A DNA stretch of 47,176 nucleotides from Massilia sp. BJB1822 (GCF_013369485.1 NZ_JABWEB010000032.1:1-47176), one strand, 5' to 3'; shown: positions 8,219-16,831, counted from the first letter of the stretch. Translations and numbers: made by a program. Notes: generated from the sequence alone by a model not told the origin.

Positions 8219-8247
8219 GCGCCGGGCCGGAAGGTCCGGCGCTTTTT
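8219..8247 (+). terminator. Intrinsic terminator after glyA
   Basis: A GC-rich stem (GCGCCGG at 8219-8225 with CCGGCGC at 8236-8242, extended inward, GGAA loop) is followed by five T residues (8243-8247). It lies 23 bases past the glyA stop. Confidence 0.88.
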
Positions 8248-8271
8248 CATTCTTTATATAGCGCACACCCT

Positions 8272-8742
8272 ATGAAATGTCCGTTCTGCCAGCACGGCGA
8301 AACCCACGTCCTCGATACGCGCGTATCGGAGGAGGGCGACGTCATCAAGCGCCGCCGGCGCTGCGGCAACTGCGACAAGCGCTTTACCACCTATGAGCGC
8401 ATCGAGCTGATGATGCCGTCGGTGGTGAAAAAGAACGGCAACCGCACCGACTACGATCCGGCCAAGCTGCGCGGCAGCCTGTCGCTGGCTTTGCGCAAGC
8501 GTCCGGTGGCGGCATCGGCGGTCGACCTGGCGATACAGTCGATCGAGGAAAAGCTGCTCACCAGTGGCAAGCGCGAAGTCGATTCCGGCTACGTGGGCGA
8601 GCTGGTGATGCAGGAATTGCAGCGGCTGGACAAGGTCGCGTATATCCGCTTCGCCTCGGTGTACAAGAACTTCGAAGACCTGACCGAATTCCAGGACGCG
8701 ATCGAAGAAGTGGGCCAGGGCCGCAAGCCGCGCCAGGGCTGA
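8272..8742 (+). CDS. nrdR: Transcriptional repressor NrdR
   Basis: NrdR represses ribonucleotide reductase operons in response to ATP/dATP. The 156-residue protein has the N-terminal zinc ribbon (Cys3, Cys6, Cys31, Cys34) with the basic KRRRRC stretch, then an ATP-cone domain from about residue 49 (VVKKNGNRTDYDPAKLRGSL). The position between glyA and ribD is typical of betaproteobacteria, except that a pilin operon is inserted before ribD. No clear ribosome binding site is seen. Confidence 0.97.
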   Translation: MKCPFCQHGETHVLDTRVSEEGDVIKRRRRCGNCDKRFTTYERIELMMPSVVKKNGNRTDYDPAKLRGSLSLALRKRPVAASAVDLAIQSIEEKLLTSGKREVDSGYVGELVMQELQRLDKVAYIRFASVYKNFEDLTEFQDAIEEVGQGRKPRQG

Positions 8743-8771
8743 TTCCCTTACATTCCATTTGCAAGTCTTGA

Positions 8772-8798
8772 GCACAAATTTCATGTGGAAATTTGTGC
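8772..8798. repeat. Perfect 11-bp inverted repeat between nrdR and pilV
   Basis: Arms GCACAAATTTC (8772-8782) and GAAATTTGTGC (8788-8798) flank a five-base loop. There is no T-run on either side, so it is an unlikely terminator. Its AT-rich core and position 80-110 bases before pilV suggest a protein-binding operator or an mRNA-stabilising hairpin for nrdR. Confidence 0.6.
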
Positions 8799-8880
8799 CG
8801 ATCCTGCCCGCCTTTGCGCGAGCGCAAACCCGCACCTGAGCTAGCTGCTAACTTTCCTGTATAGGGACGGGAGGCGGATC

Positions 8881-9438
8881 ATGGGCACTCGGAAAATGAT
8901 GGCCGCAGCTGGCTTCAGCCTGCTGGAAGTGCTGGTGGCGATGTTGCTGCTGGCGGTGGGCGTGATCGGCGCCTCGGCCATGCAACTGCACGCGGCGCGC
9001 ATCCGGCATGAATCGGCCATGCTGTCGGCGGCGCTGCAGATGGCGGCCGATATGGCCGACCGCATCCGCGCCAACGGCGCTTCGGCTTCCCTCTACCTTG
9101 AACTCGACTACCAATCGGCGCGCGAAGGCGAGCCGCAGCTGCCTGCGCGCCACTGCCGTGCCGCCGCCTGCACCAGCGGCGAAATGGCGCGCTTCGATAC
9201 TTACCAGTTCCGGCAGCTGGTGCATGACAGCCTTCCCGGCGGCCGCGCGCGCATCTGCCGCGATGCCGCCACCTGGGCTGCTGGTCGGCCGCGCTGGGCA
9301 TGCAGCGGCGCGGCGGGCGCACCCTTGGTGATCAAGCTTGGCTGGCGCGCCCGCAATCCCGATGGCACGCCGGTTCTGGAAGCGGCGGGCGAACAACCGC
9401 CGGCTGCGGTGCTGGTGCTGGCCGGGGTGACCTTATGA
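8881..9438 (+). CDS. pilV: Type IV pilus minor pilin PilV
   Basis: This is a minor pilin/pilus-priming component of type IV pili, 185 residues. It has a short basic leader and the prepilin peptidase site G-FSLLEV, with Glu at +5, followed by one hydrophobic helix (about residues 12-35). The segment AALQMAADMADRIRANG is typical of PilV. Four cysteines occur in the distal part (CRAAAC and others), which may form disulfides. A good ribosome binding site (GGGAGG) lies before the ATG. It opens a five-gene operon, and its stop overlaps the pilW start (ATGA). Confidence 0.88.
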   Translation: MGTRKMMAAAGFSLLEVLVAMLLLAVGVIGASAMQLHAARIRHESAMLSAALQMAADMADRIRANGASASLYLELDYQSAREGEPQLPARHCRAAACTSGEMARFDTYQFRQLVHDSLPGGRARICRDAATWAAGRPRWACSGAAGAPLVIKLGWRARNPDGTPVLEAAGEQPPAAVLVLAGVTL

Positions 9439-10391
9439 GCCGGCGCTGTGTCGGCCGCGCCGCTTGCGCCGGCATCGGGCTGGCCGAAATGATGGTGGCC
9501 CTGCTGTTGGGCATGGTGCTGGCGCTGGCCGCAGCCGGCATGCTCGTTGCCAGCAATGGGGCGTATGTGAATCACGGCGCCCATGTGCGGCTGGACGACG
9601 GCGGCAGACTGGCGCTGGCCCTGATCGGACAGGCGCTGCGCCAGGCCGCTTTCACCAACTGGGAACCGGGGCAGGCGCCCGGCGTGCCGCAGGACCGCAG
9701 CGCCAGCATCGCCGGCCTGGATGCGCACACCTTGCCGCGCGCCAGCCAGGCCATCGACGGCGCGCGGCCGGGAGCCGTCAATGGCAGCGATGTGCTGGCG
9801 CTGCGCTTTGCCGGTTCCGGTTCCGGCAGTGCGGCGGCGGATGGTTCGGTGCTCAATTGCGCCGGTTTCGCCGTGAGTGGTGGCACGTCTGAAACGGAGC
9901 AGGGCTGGAGCATTTTCTATGTGGCGCTGGCGGCCGATGGCGAGGCCGAACTGCGCTGCAAATACCACGCCGATTCCGGCTGGACCTCCGATGCGCTGGT
10001 GCGTGGCGTCGATGCCTTCCAGGTGCTGTATGGCCTGGATACCGACACGCCGCCCGACGGCATCCCCAACCGCTTCCTGAACGCGAGCGAAATCAATGCG
10101 CTGGACGAGGCGCTGGTGCTGGCGGCCGGCAGCGCCAGCGAACGGCTGCACGAGCGTAATCGCAAGACCCATTGGAAGCGCATCGCCAGCGTGCGCGTGG
10201 CCTTGCTGCTGCATGGCGAGTTTGCCTCGCGCCCAGCCGGGCCGCCGCTGCGCTACGCGCTGTTTGGCCCGGAGCACGCGGATGATGCCGATGCCGTGGT
10301 CGACGAAGCGGCCATGCCGAAATCCCTGCAGGAACGCGCCCGGCGCCTGTTCGCCATCTCGGTTGCCTTGCGCAATACCGCCAAGGGCTGA
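9435..10391 (+). CDS. pilW: Type IV pilus minor pilin PilW
   Basis: This is a minor pilin of the PilW family, 318 residues. The leader SRRCVGRAACAG precedes the cleavage motif G-IGLAEMMVALLLG with Glu at +5, then a hydrophobic helix. The body includes the PilW-type VRLDDGGRLALALIGQALRQA and a C-terminal RIASVRVALLLHG segment. The start at 9435 overlaps the pilV stop; the open frame upstream is only a pilV shadow. pilX follows after three bases. Confidence 0.87.
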   Translation: MSRRCVGRAACAGIGLAEMMVALLLGMVLALAAAGMLVASNGAYVNHGAHVRLDDGGRLALALIGQALRQAAFTNWEPGQAPGVPQDRSASIAGLDAHTLPRASQAIDGARPGAVNGSDVLALRFAGSGSGSAAADGSVLNCAGFAVSGGTSETEQGWSIFYVALAADGEAELRCKYHADSGWTSDALVRGVDAFQVLYGLDTDTPPDGIPNRFLNASEINALDEALVLAAGSASERLHERNRKTHWKRIASVRVALLLHGEFASRPAGPPLRYALFGPEHADDADAVVDEAAMPKSLQERARRLFAISVALRNTAKG

Positions 10392-10394
10392 GGC

Positions 10395-11030
10395 ATGTGG
10401 CGCAAGCGGGAAGCGGGCGCCACCCTGCTGGTCGTTTTGCTGATGCTGGTCGGGATACTGCTGCTGGGCGCATCGGCTGCGCAAATGGCTTTGCAGGACG
10501 AGATGGCGGCGCGGGCCGAGCGTGACCGGCTGCTGGCTTTCCAGGCTGCGGAGGATGCCTTGATGGACGCGGAAAAAGATATCGGCGGCGCGCCCGGCGT
10601 CCCGCCCGAGCGCAGTGCGCACTTCAGCGGCGACGGCAGCGCTTTCACCGCCGATTGCGGCGGCACGGCATCGGCTGCGGGCCTGTGCCGCGGCATGGAA
10701 GGCGAAGCGCCCGTATGGCAGAGCGTGGACCTGGCTGCGGCAGGCGTGCCTTTCGGCCGCTTTACCGGCGCCGCCATGGAAACCGGGCGCGGAACCTTGC
10801 CTTTCGCGCGTCCCCGCTATGTGATCGAGCGCCTGCCATACAGCTTGCCCGGCGAGGATGCCGCCACGCCGCAGCACCACTATTACCGCGTGACGGCCAT
10901 CGGCTTTGGGCCGCGTCCGAGCGCCGAAGTGGTGCTGCAAGCCACGCTGGCGGACAAAGCCGCGGCGCGGCTGAGCTGGCGCGAAATATCCAACTGGCGT
11001 GAACTGCACGAGTCGGCAAAGCGCAAATAG
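10395..11030 (+). CDS. pilX: Type IV pilus assembly protein PilX
   Basis: PilX-type minor pilins help prime pilus assembly. This 211-residue protein begins with a short leader and the site G-ATLLVVLLMLVGILLLG. As usual in PilX it lacks the Glu at +5. The segment MALQDEMAARAERDRLLAFQAAEDAL is characteristic of the family. The C-terminal part ends in HHYYRVTAIGFGPRPSAEVV, also seen in PilX proteins. It sits three bases after pilW. Confidence 0.86.
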   Translation: MWRKREAGATLLVVLLMLVGILLLGASAAQMALQDEMAARAERDRLLAFQAAEDALMDAEKDIGGAPGVPPERSAHFSGDGSAFTADCGGTASAAGLCRGMEGEAPVWQSVDLAAAGVPFGRFTGAAMETGRGTLPFARPRYVIERLPYSLPGEDAATPQHHYYRVTAIGFGPRPSAEVVLQATLADKAAARLSWREISNWRELHESAKRK

Positions 11031-11049
11031 CTTGAAAAGGAGACGCACC

Positions 11050-11496
11050 ATGCGCAGGCAAGGTTTTTCGCTCATCGAAACGATGGTCGCGCTGACTATT
11101 CTCGCCATCGTCGCCGGGGCCGCGCTGCCGGCCTGGAACAGCGCCGTGATCCGCGCCCGCCGCATCGAGGCGCAAGCCTTGCTGCTGGCGCTGATGCAGC
11201 AGCAGGAGCGCTACTTCACCCAGCACAATACCTATATCGCCTTCTCGTCCGGCGCCGCTGATCCGGCGGCGCGCCAGTTCCAGTGGTGGACGGGGCGCAA
11301 AGCCGAAACCAGCGCCTACGAGGTGGAAGGGCGGGCCTGCGAAGGCGAGGAAATCCGCAACTGCATCCAGCTGGTCGCCACGCCCGGCACGCGGCGCGTG
11401 GACGCCAGCTTCAAGGACCGTCAATGCGAAGCTTTGACCTTGACCAGCACCGGCCTGCGCCTGGCCTCCGGTCCGGCCCTGCAATGCTGGCGCTGA
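11050..11496 (+). CDS. pilE: Type IV pilin-like protein PilE (minor pilin)
   Basis: This short pilin of 148 residues has the leader MRRQG and the class III cleavage motif G-FSLIETMVALTILAIV with Glu at +5. Next comes RRIEAQALLLALMQQQERYF, and a C-terminal cysteine pair (CEALTLTSTG...CW) typical of the PilE set found with PilV/W/X. I chose the ATG at 11050, preceded by AAGGAG. An upstream in-frame start would overlap pilX and disrupt the leader. The end overlaps fimT by 13 bases. Confidence 0.86.
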   Translation: MRRQGFSLIETMVALTILAIVAGAALPAWNSAVIRARRIEAQALLLALMQQQERYFTQHNTYIAFSSGAADPAARQFQWWTGRKAETSAYEVEGRACEGEEIRNCIQLVATPGTRRVDASFKDRQCEALTLTSTGLRLASGPALQCWR

Positions 11497-12035
11497 AAGG
11501 CCGGCGCCCCGGTTTCAGCCTGCTCGAACTGCTGCTGGTGCTGGCCGTCGCAATGCTGCTGCTGGGGACTGCCGCGCCCAGCTTCCGCGCCGTCATCGAA
11601 GGCCAGCAACTGCGCGTTGCCGCCGCCGATCTGCTGTCGGCCATCCATCTGGCGCGTTCGCAAGCCATTGCGCGCGGCCGCACCGTGCTGCTCGCGTCCA
11701 GCGGTAGCGACTGGACGCAGGGCTGGCAGGTCTTCATCGACCGCAACGCAAACCAGCGCCGCGATGCCGGCGAAGAGCTGCTGGCGCGCCATGATCCCCT
11801 GCCGCAAGGCTTGCGCAGCGATTCGAAATTTTCCTCGCCCGCAAGTCCGCCCTATATTGCCTATAATATGGCCGGACGCGGTTGCGCCGCCGCCAACAGT
11901 CAGGCCGCCCGCTGGGGCACGCTGACGCTGGAACTGGGCGGCCAGCGCCGCCGCATCGTAATCAATATGCTGGGCAGGGCGCGCGTATGCGACCCGCTCG
12001 GCGAACCGGCCGCCTGCGGCGCAGCGGCCCCTTAG
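11484..12035 (+). CDS. fimT: GspH/FimT-family pseudopilin
   Basis: This is a FimT-type minor pilin of 183 residues. The leader MLALKGRRPG precedes FSLLELLLVLAVAMLLLG with Glu at +5, followed by ADLLSAIHLARSQAIARGRTVLL and WQVFIDRNANQRRDAGEELL, hallmarks of GspH/FimT proteins. The ATG lies inside the end of pilE, so translation is probably coupled. The last gene of the pilin cluster, it ends nine bases before ribD, making co-transcription with the riboflavin genes likely. Confidence 0.87.
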   Translation: MLALKGRRPGFSLLELLLVLAVAMLLLGTAAPSFRAVIEGQQLRVAAADLLSAIHLARSQAIARGRTVLLASSGSDWTQGWQVFIDRNANQRRDAGEELLARHDPLPQGLRSDSKFSSPASPPYIAYNMAGRGCAAANSQAARWGTLTLELGGQRRRIVINMLGRARVCDPLGEPAACGAAAP

Positions 12036-12044
12036 GCAGACAAG

Positions 12045-13142
12045 ATGAAGATTGCAAGCGATCTGGAAGGCATGCGCCTGGCCCTGGAATGGGCGGCGAA
12101 AGGCTTGTACACCACTTCCCCGAACCCGCGCATCGGTTGCGTGATCGCGCGTGACGGCGAGGTGATCGGCGCCGGCGTGACCCAGGCCGCAGGCCAGGAC
12201 CATGCCGAAATCCAGGCCATGAAGGATGCGCAGCAGCGCGGCCACGATGTGCGCGGCGCCACCGCCTATGTGACGCTGGAACCGTGCAGCCATCATGGCC
12301 GCACCCCGCCTTGCGCCGATGCCCTGGTGCGCGCCGGCCTGGGACGCGTGGTGGCGGCGATGGAAGACCCGAATCCGCTGGTGGCGGGGCAGGGCATGAG
12401 CAAGTTGGCGGCGGCCGGCATCGCGGTGGCAAGCGGCCTGCTGGCGGCGGAAGCCCATGAAATGAATATCGGCTTCTTCTCGCGCATGCAGCGCGGCCTG
12501 CCCTGGGTGCGCATGAAGTCGGCCGCCAGCCTGGATGGCATGACGGCCCTGCACAATGGCCAGAGCCAGTGGATCACTGGTCCCGAAGCCCGCGCCGACG
12601 GCCATGCCTGGCGCGCCCGCGCCTGCGCCATTCTGACCGGCATCGGCACGGTCAAGGCCGACGACCCGCAGCTGAATGTGCGCGCGGTGGAGACGCCGCG
12701 CCAGCCGCGCCGCATCGTCATCGACAGCAAGCTTGAAATCAGCCCCTCCGCCCGCATTCTGGAAGGCGGCGGAACGTGGATCGTGGCCGCTGCCGCCGAT
12801 CCGGAAAAGGAAGCGGCCTTGCGCGAGCGCGGCGCCGAGATCATCGTGCTGCCGAACGCGCATGGCAAGGTCGATTTGCCGGAACTGATGCGCGAGCTGG
12901 GACGGCGCCAGATCAACGAGCTGCATGTGGAAGCCGGCTCCAAGCTGAATGGTTCCCTGATCCGCGAAGGCTGCGTGGACGAGCTGCTGCTCTACCTGGC
13001 GCCGACCCTGCTGGGCGATGCGCAAGGCATGTTCGCGCTGCCCGCGCTCACTGAGCTGAGCGGAAAACACGATTTGAAATTCCATGAGTTTAAGCAGATC
13101 GGCAACGACCTGCGTATTCTTGCCCGATTCAACCCACAATAG
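12045..13142 (+). CDS. ribD: Bifunctional riboflavin biosynthesis protein RibD
   Basis: RibD deaminates 2,5-diamino-6-ribosylamino-4(3H)-pyrimidinone 5'-phosphate and then reduces the ribosyl side chain. The 365-residue protein has the N-terminal deaminase zinc site (His53-Ala-Glu55; Cys81 and Cys90 in EPCSHHGRTPPC). The C-terminal reductase domain (about 150-360) carries RMKSAASLDG, LTGIGTVKADDP and ELHVEAGSKLNGS. Length is normal. It follows fimT by nine bases and precedes ribE by 12. Confidence 0.97.
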   Translation: MKIASDLEGMRLALEWAAKGLYTTSPNPRIGCVIARDGEVIGAGVTQAAGQDHAEIQAMKDAQQRGHDVRGATAYVTLEPCSHHGRTPPCADALVRAGLGRVVAAMEDPNPLVAGQGMSKLAAAGIAVASGLLAAEAHEMNIGFFSRMQRGLPWVRMKSAASLDGMTALHNGQSQWITGPEARADGHAWRARACAILTGIGTVKADDPQLNVRAVETPRQPRRIVIDSKLEISPSARILEGGGTWIVAAAADPEKEAALRERGAEIIVLPNAHGKVDLPELMRELGRRQINELHVEAGSKLNGSLIREGCVDELLLYLAPTLLGDAQGMFALPALTELSGKHDLKFHEFKQIGNDLRILARFNPQ

Positions 13143-13154
13143 ATTGGTATTCCC

Positions 13155-13790
13155 ATGTTTACTGGTATCGTTGCCGCAGTCGGCAAAATCAACACCGTCA
13201 CCCCGCTGGAAGGCGGCCTGGATGCAGGCGTGCGCCTGAATATCGATGCGGGCGGTCTGCCGCTGGCCGACGTGGCCCTGGGCGACTCCATCGCCATCAA
13301 CGGCGCCTGCATGACGGTGGTGGAAAAGAGCGCCAGCGGCTTCACCGTCGACGTCTCGCGCGAAAGCCTGAACTGCACCGTGGGCCTGGACACCACCACC
13401 GAAGTGAATCTGGAAAAAGCCCTGACCCTGGCCGAACGCCTGGGCGGCCACCTGGTTTCCGGCCACGTCGATGGCCTGGGCGTGGTGCGCAAGTTCGAGC
13501 CGGTGGGCGAATCCTGGGAGCTGGTGATCGAAGCGCCGCGCGATCTGGCCAAGTACCTGGCCTTCAAAGGCTCGGTGGTGGTCAACGGCGTCTCGCTGAC
13601 CGTCAACCGCGTCGAGGATATCGGCAGCGGCGACGGCATGGTCTGCCAGTTCTCCATCAACCTGATCCCACACACCATCCAGGTCACGACCCTCAAGCAC
13701 CTGAAAGCCGGCGTCAAGGTCAATCTGGAAATCGACCTGATCGCGCGCTATGTGGAGCGCATGCTGTCGGTGGAAAAAGCCGCCAGCTGA
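13155..13790 (+). CDS. ribE: Riboflavin synthase alpha subunit
   Basis: Riboflavin synthase dismutates two molecules of 6,7-dimethyl-8-ribityllumazine into riboflavin. The 211-residue product has the invariant N-terminus MFTGIV and two tandem lumazine-binding barrels: the first contains GACMTV and SRESL, the second GHVDGLG and VNGVSLTVN. It is also called ribC in some species. The usual downstream genes ribBX-ribH-nusB are 8.7 kb away because of an intervening block. Confidence 0.97.
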   Translation: MFTGIVAAVGKINTVTPLEGGLDAGVRLNIDAGGLPLADVALGDSIAINGACMTVVEKSASGFTVDVSRESLNCTVGLDTTTEVNLEKALTLAERLGGHLVSGHVDGLGVVRKFEPVGESWELVIEAPRDLAKYLAFKGSVVVNGVSLTVNRVEDIGSGDGMVCQFSINLIPHTIQVTTLKHLKAGVKVNLEIDLIARYVERMLSVEKAAS

Positions 13791-13877
13791 GGCCGCGCCG
13801 CATGGCATCCAGGCCGACAATGTCCCGCCATGGATCGTAAGAATTTTATTTTTGCAATATTCGTGGCATTTCTGCAA

Positions 13878-13886
13878 TGATATAAT
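13878..13886 (+). promoter_or_regulatory. Extended -10 promoter element before lipoprotein gene A
   Basis: TGATATAAT is a perfect extended -10 hexamer with its TGn, about 28 bases before the ATG at 13914. No good -35 is seen at the expected spacing. The stretch is much more AT-rich than the flanking ribE gene. Confidence 0.5.
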
Positions 13887-13913
13887 TGCAGATTTTGCTC
13901 AAGGATATTGGCG

Positions 13914-14933
13914 ATGTTGCGTCTTAATGTAGGTTTTATTGCGGCGGCCATGGCACTGACCGCATGTGGCGGCGGCGGTGCTGGTGGCGGCTCTGGCGGA
14001 GAACCCGCAGGGCCGCGTTCCTACTCGATTCCGGCGCCGAGCCTATATGATTTTACGACCTATGCCGTGGAGCAGAAGACCTCGCTCTCTGCGGAAACCG
14101 CTACTTTCCTGAAAAGCAGTGTGATGCAAAGTGGTATCAGTCTCAGTGACGGATTCTATATTGAGACGATGACTTACCGCGAGTACGAAGGTCGCAACGA
14201 TTATCATCTGACCGGCGATCGCGGAATGACCGGGCGATCCTCATCCTGCGAGTATACTTTTGAACCGGTGATGTATGAGATTCCGGCTACTCTGACCCTG
14301 GGGCAGACCTGGGATCATTCCAGTGTAGTGAACCGAGAATGCCGTGGCAAGAAAATGCCGGCCTATACTCACCGAAGCAAAGGCCAGGTGCTTGGCCTTG
14401 AGACGGTTACGGTAAAGGGCGGTACATTTGATACCGTCAAGCTTGTGAATACCACTTCCTGGGAACTGAGTCCAGATAAAGCTGTCAGTGAAAGCACTAT
14501 ATGGCGTGATGTGCGCAGCGGCCGGATTGTGAAGGAGGTCAGGGTGGCTACACGGAGTTCCCTGACGGATGGAAAGGTGTCTTATGTTGTCAATGCGACT
14601 GACGAGTTAACGGCCTTCTCTATCGCGGCAACTGGCCAGCGCAAGATGATGATCGAGCAGTATGCCGGACCATGGCGTGGTTCGGTTATTGGCGATATCT
14701 TCCTTCAATGTCGGACGACGGTCGACAATGCCGGCGCTGTTTCTGTCAGATGCATGGATACCTCTGGCTTTACTCGGTTTTCGGCCAGCGGCACAGTGGA
14801 CGCTGAAGGAGAAATCCACTTCGCTCCGAATTCGGATGCCAGCTTTACCGGCAAATTCACCTCGCCGCAAAATGCACGCGGCACTTGGACCTCGGGCAAC
14901 CTGAAGGGTACCTGGGCGTTTTCGCATCTCTGA
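13914..14933 (+). CDS. Putative lipoprotein of unknown function (paralogue A)
   Basis: I do not recognise this 339-residue protein as a named family. It has a lipoprotein signal with lipobox LTAC (Cys18) followed by a glycine-rich linker, so it should be membrane-anchored outside the cytoplasm. It shares order and motifs with the protein at 17649-18746: YSIPAPSLYDFTTYAV near residue 37, VKGGTFDTVK, WRDVRSGRIVKEVR, and a C-terminal module with WRG and two cysteines 14 residues apart. The ATG at 13914 has AAGGA upstream. Base composition is more AT-rich than its neighbours, which may reflect transfer. No transmembrane helix beyond the signal is visible. Confidence 0.8.
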   Translation: MLRLNVGFIAAAMALTACGGGGAGGGSGGEPAGPRSYSIPAPSLYDFTTYAVEQKTSLSAETATFLKSSVMQSGISLSDGFYIETMTYREYEGRNDYHLTGDRGMTGRSSSCEYTFEPVMYEIPATLTLGQTWDHSSVVNRECRGKKMPAYTHRSKGQVLGLETVTVKGGTFDTVKLVNTTSWELSPDKAVSESTIWRDVRSGRIVKEVRVATRSSLTDGKVSYVVNATDELTAFSIAATGQRKMMIEQYAGPWRGSVIGDIFLQCRTTVDNAGAVSVRCMDTSGFTRFSASGTVDAEGEIHFAPNSDASFTGKFTSPQNARGTWTSGNLKGTWAFSHL

Positions 14934-14941
14934 TGCGTAGG

Positions 14942-14968
14942 GGCGGATGGCCGTTCGTAGCGTCCGCC
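14942..14968. terminator. Possible shared terminator between convergent genes
   Basis: GGCGGA (14942-14947) can pair with TCCGCC (14963-14968), with further inner pairing. A pyrimidine-rich but not pure T stretch follows on the plus strand. It lies in the 41-base gap between two convergent genes. Evidence is weak. Confidence 0.35.
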
Positions 14969-14974
14969 TTCCTC

Positions 14975-15727
14975 TTACATTCCCTTGAAGCGGTGCTGGT
15001 AGCGCTGGCTGACCGGCAGCCGCGTGGCATGGTCGCGCAGTTTCAGCCACAGCGCGCCATCCTCGTCGCGCACGGCGGCGGCGATGCGGCGCACCGCGAC
15101 CACGTAAGCGCGGTGGACCTGCCAGAAGCCTTCGCCCAGGGTGTCGGCCAGCTCCTTGAGCGGCAGGCGGATATGCGCCTCCAGCTGGGCCGTCACGACG
15201 CGCGTGTATTTGGCTTCGGCGCAGAAGTAGATCACGTCCTCCGGCGCAATAAAGTGGATGGTGTTGCCGACCGAGGCCTGCAGCCAGGCCGGCGCTGCCG
15301 GCTTGACCGCCAGCGTGTGCGCGAGCTGGCGCAGATCGGGCGGCGGGCTGCTCATGCGCGTCCGCAGGCGTTCGATGGCGCGCGCCAGGCGCAGCGGATC
15401 GGTCGGCTTCAGCACGTAATCGAGTGCGCCGCTGTCGAAAGCGGCCAGCGCGTGTTCCTGATAGGCCGTGACAAAGACCACGTGGGTGCGCAGGCCAAAG
15501 GTCGCGGCCAGCTCCAGTCCATTCAAGCCAGGCATGCGAATGTCGAGAAACGCCGCGTCGGGCTGGTGTTCGCGCGCCAGGCGCAGCGCTTCGTAGCCAT
15601 CGGCCGCCTCGGCCACGATATCCGCCTCAGGCCATAGCTGGCGCAGCGATTCGCGCAGTTCGGCGCGCAGCAGCGGCTCGTCGTCGGCGATCAAAAGGCG
15701 GGGGCGGAAAGCATCGGTTTCTTGCAT
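14975..15727 (-). CDS. LytTR-family response regulator
   Basis: This is a DNA-binding response regulator of the LytR/AlgR type, 250 residues. The receiver domain (about 10-125) carries the acidic pair in ADDEP, phosphoacceptor Asp62 in AFLDIRMPG, and the conserved Lys in YVLKPTDP. The C-terminal LytTR domain (about 145-248) has DVIYFCAEAKYTRVV, FWQVHRAYVVAV and LPVSQRY. It directly abuts the sensor kinase gene upstream, so the two form a pair. Targets are unknown; the flanking lipoprotein genes are the obvious candidates. Confidence 0.93.
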   Translation of the reverse strand: MQETDAFRPRLLIADDEPLLRAELRESLRQLWPEADIVAEAADGYEALRLAREHQPDAAFLDIRMPGLNGLELAATFGLRTHVVFVTAYQEHALAAFDSGALDYVLKPTDPLRLARAIERLRTRMSSPPPDLRQLAHTLAVKPAAPAWLQASVGNTIHFIAPEDVIYFCAEAKYTRVVTAQLEAHIRLPLKELADTLGEGFWQVHRAYVVAVRRIAAAVRDEDGALWLKLRDHATRLPVSQRYQHRFKGM

Positions 15728-16831
15728 TTATTCTTTCAGGGGTAGCAGCAGTTCGGCCTCGGTGCGCCCATGGACGCCGATGCGCAAGTCGAAGCGGGCC
15801 TTGCCACTGTAGTGCGCCGCCAGCCGCTCGCGCAGATTGCGCAAGCCGACGCCGCTGCCCATTGCCGTGGCTTCCAGGCCGGCGCCATTATCGCTGACCA
15901 TGATCTGCAAATGCGGGCCTGCCGCCAGCGCAGCTACTTCCACATGCACTGCGCCGGGTTGTGGTTCCACGCCATGCCGGATCGCGTTTTCCACCAGGGA
16001 CATCAGCAGCAGCGGCGGCATTTCGCTTGCACCCAGCGTCGAGGGATAAGTCACCTGGAAGGACAAGCGCTCGCCAAAGCGTATCGCCATCAAGGCTAGA
16101 TAGTGCTCCGCCAGCTCGCATTCACGTGCCAGCGTGGAGGCATGGCTGCGCATATCGGGCAGGGCGCTGTGCAGATAGGCGATCAGGTGATCCAGCATCT
16201 GCACTGCTTTCTGCGGATCGTGGCGCGCCAGATAGCGCGTATTGGCCAGGGTGTTATAGAGGAAGTGCGGCTCGACCTGGGCTTGCAGGGCTTTCAGTTC
16301 GGCCGACAGGGCCGCCTGCTTGAGATGCGCCAGTCGCAGCGCCCCGGCCTGATTTTGTGCCTGCCACAGTGGAATACCGAGCAGCAGGGCGCCGGAGACC
16401 AGGGCGCAGGTCAGGGCTTGTTCGTCGGTGAGGCCGAGAAGTTCATGGCTGGCATTCCAGGCCAGATAGGCACGCAGGGCCAGATAACTGCCTGCTGCCA
16501 GTGAGATGGCCAGAACCAGCCAGCTGAGGCGCCAGCCATTGCTCCGTCGCGGCAGCTGCCGGGCCAGGCGCGGGCGGGGCGCCAGCCATTGCAGCAGCAG
16601 GCGCCAGCCTTGCATGCCTGCGCTGCCGATCACAGGCGGCAGCAGGAGCAGGATGAAGGTGGCCAGCCATAGATACTCCCTGCGCAGCCACGCCAGGCCC
16701 GCCACCACGGCCAGCGCCAGCAGGCTCAGACCTGCCTGCGCAGCGCCGAATCGTGGCAGGCCGGCCAGCAAGGTTTGCGCGCGTTCCGGCGGCGCTGGCG
16801 CGGCGCCGCCGCCAGTTTGAGTGGGGAGCAT
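15728..16831 (-). CDS. LytS-like sensor histidine kinase
   Basis: This membrane histidine kinase of the His_kinase (PF06580) class has about 367 residues. Its N-terminal half has about four hydrophobic segments and no recognisable extracytoplasmic sensor domain. The phosphorylated His lies in LQAQVEPHFLYNTLANTRYL. The ATPase domain shows the N box LVENAIRHGVEPQPG, DNGAGL and GVGLRNLRERL. The ATG at 16831 overlaps the stop of the secreted-protein gene in TGATG, indicating translational coupling. Its own stop is immediately followed by the regulator gene. Confidence 0.92.
   Translation of the reverse strand: MLPTQTGGGAAPAPPERAQTLLAGLPRFGAAQAGLSLLALAVVAGLAWLRREYLWLATFILLLLPPVIGSAGMQGWRLLLQWLAPRPRLARQLPRRSNGWRLSWLVLAISLAAGSYLALRAYLAWNASHELLGLTDEQALTCALVSGALLLGIPLWQAQNQAGALRLAHLKQAALSAELKALQAQVEPHFLYNTLANTRYLARHDPQKAVQMLDHLIAYLHSALPDMRSHASTLARECELAEHYLALMAIRFGERLSFQVTYPSTLGASEMPPLLLMSLVENAIRHGVEPQPGAVHVEVAALAAGPHLQIMVSDNGAGLEATAMGSGVGLRNLRERLAAHYSGKARFDLRIGVHGRTEAELLLPLKE

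Noticed and set aside
8743..8880. Sigma-54 promoter for the pilin operon
   Set aside because: No TGGCAC-N5-TTGC type element was found.
11421..13877. 818-codon minus-strand open frame
   Set aside because: It runs antisense through fimT, ribD and ribE, all well-supported genes.
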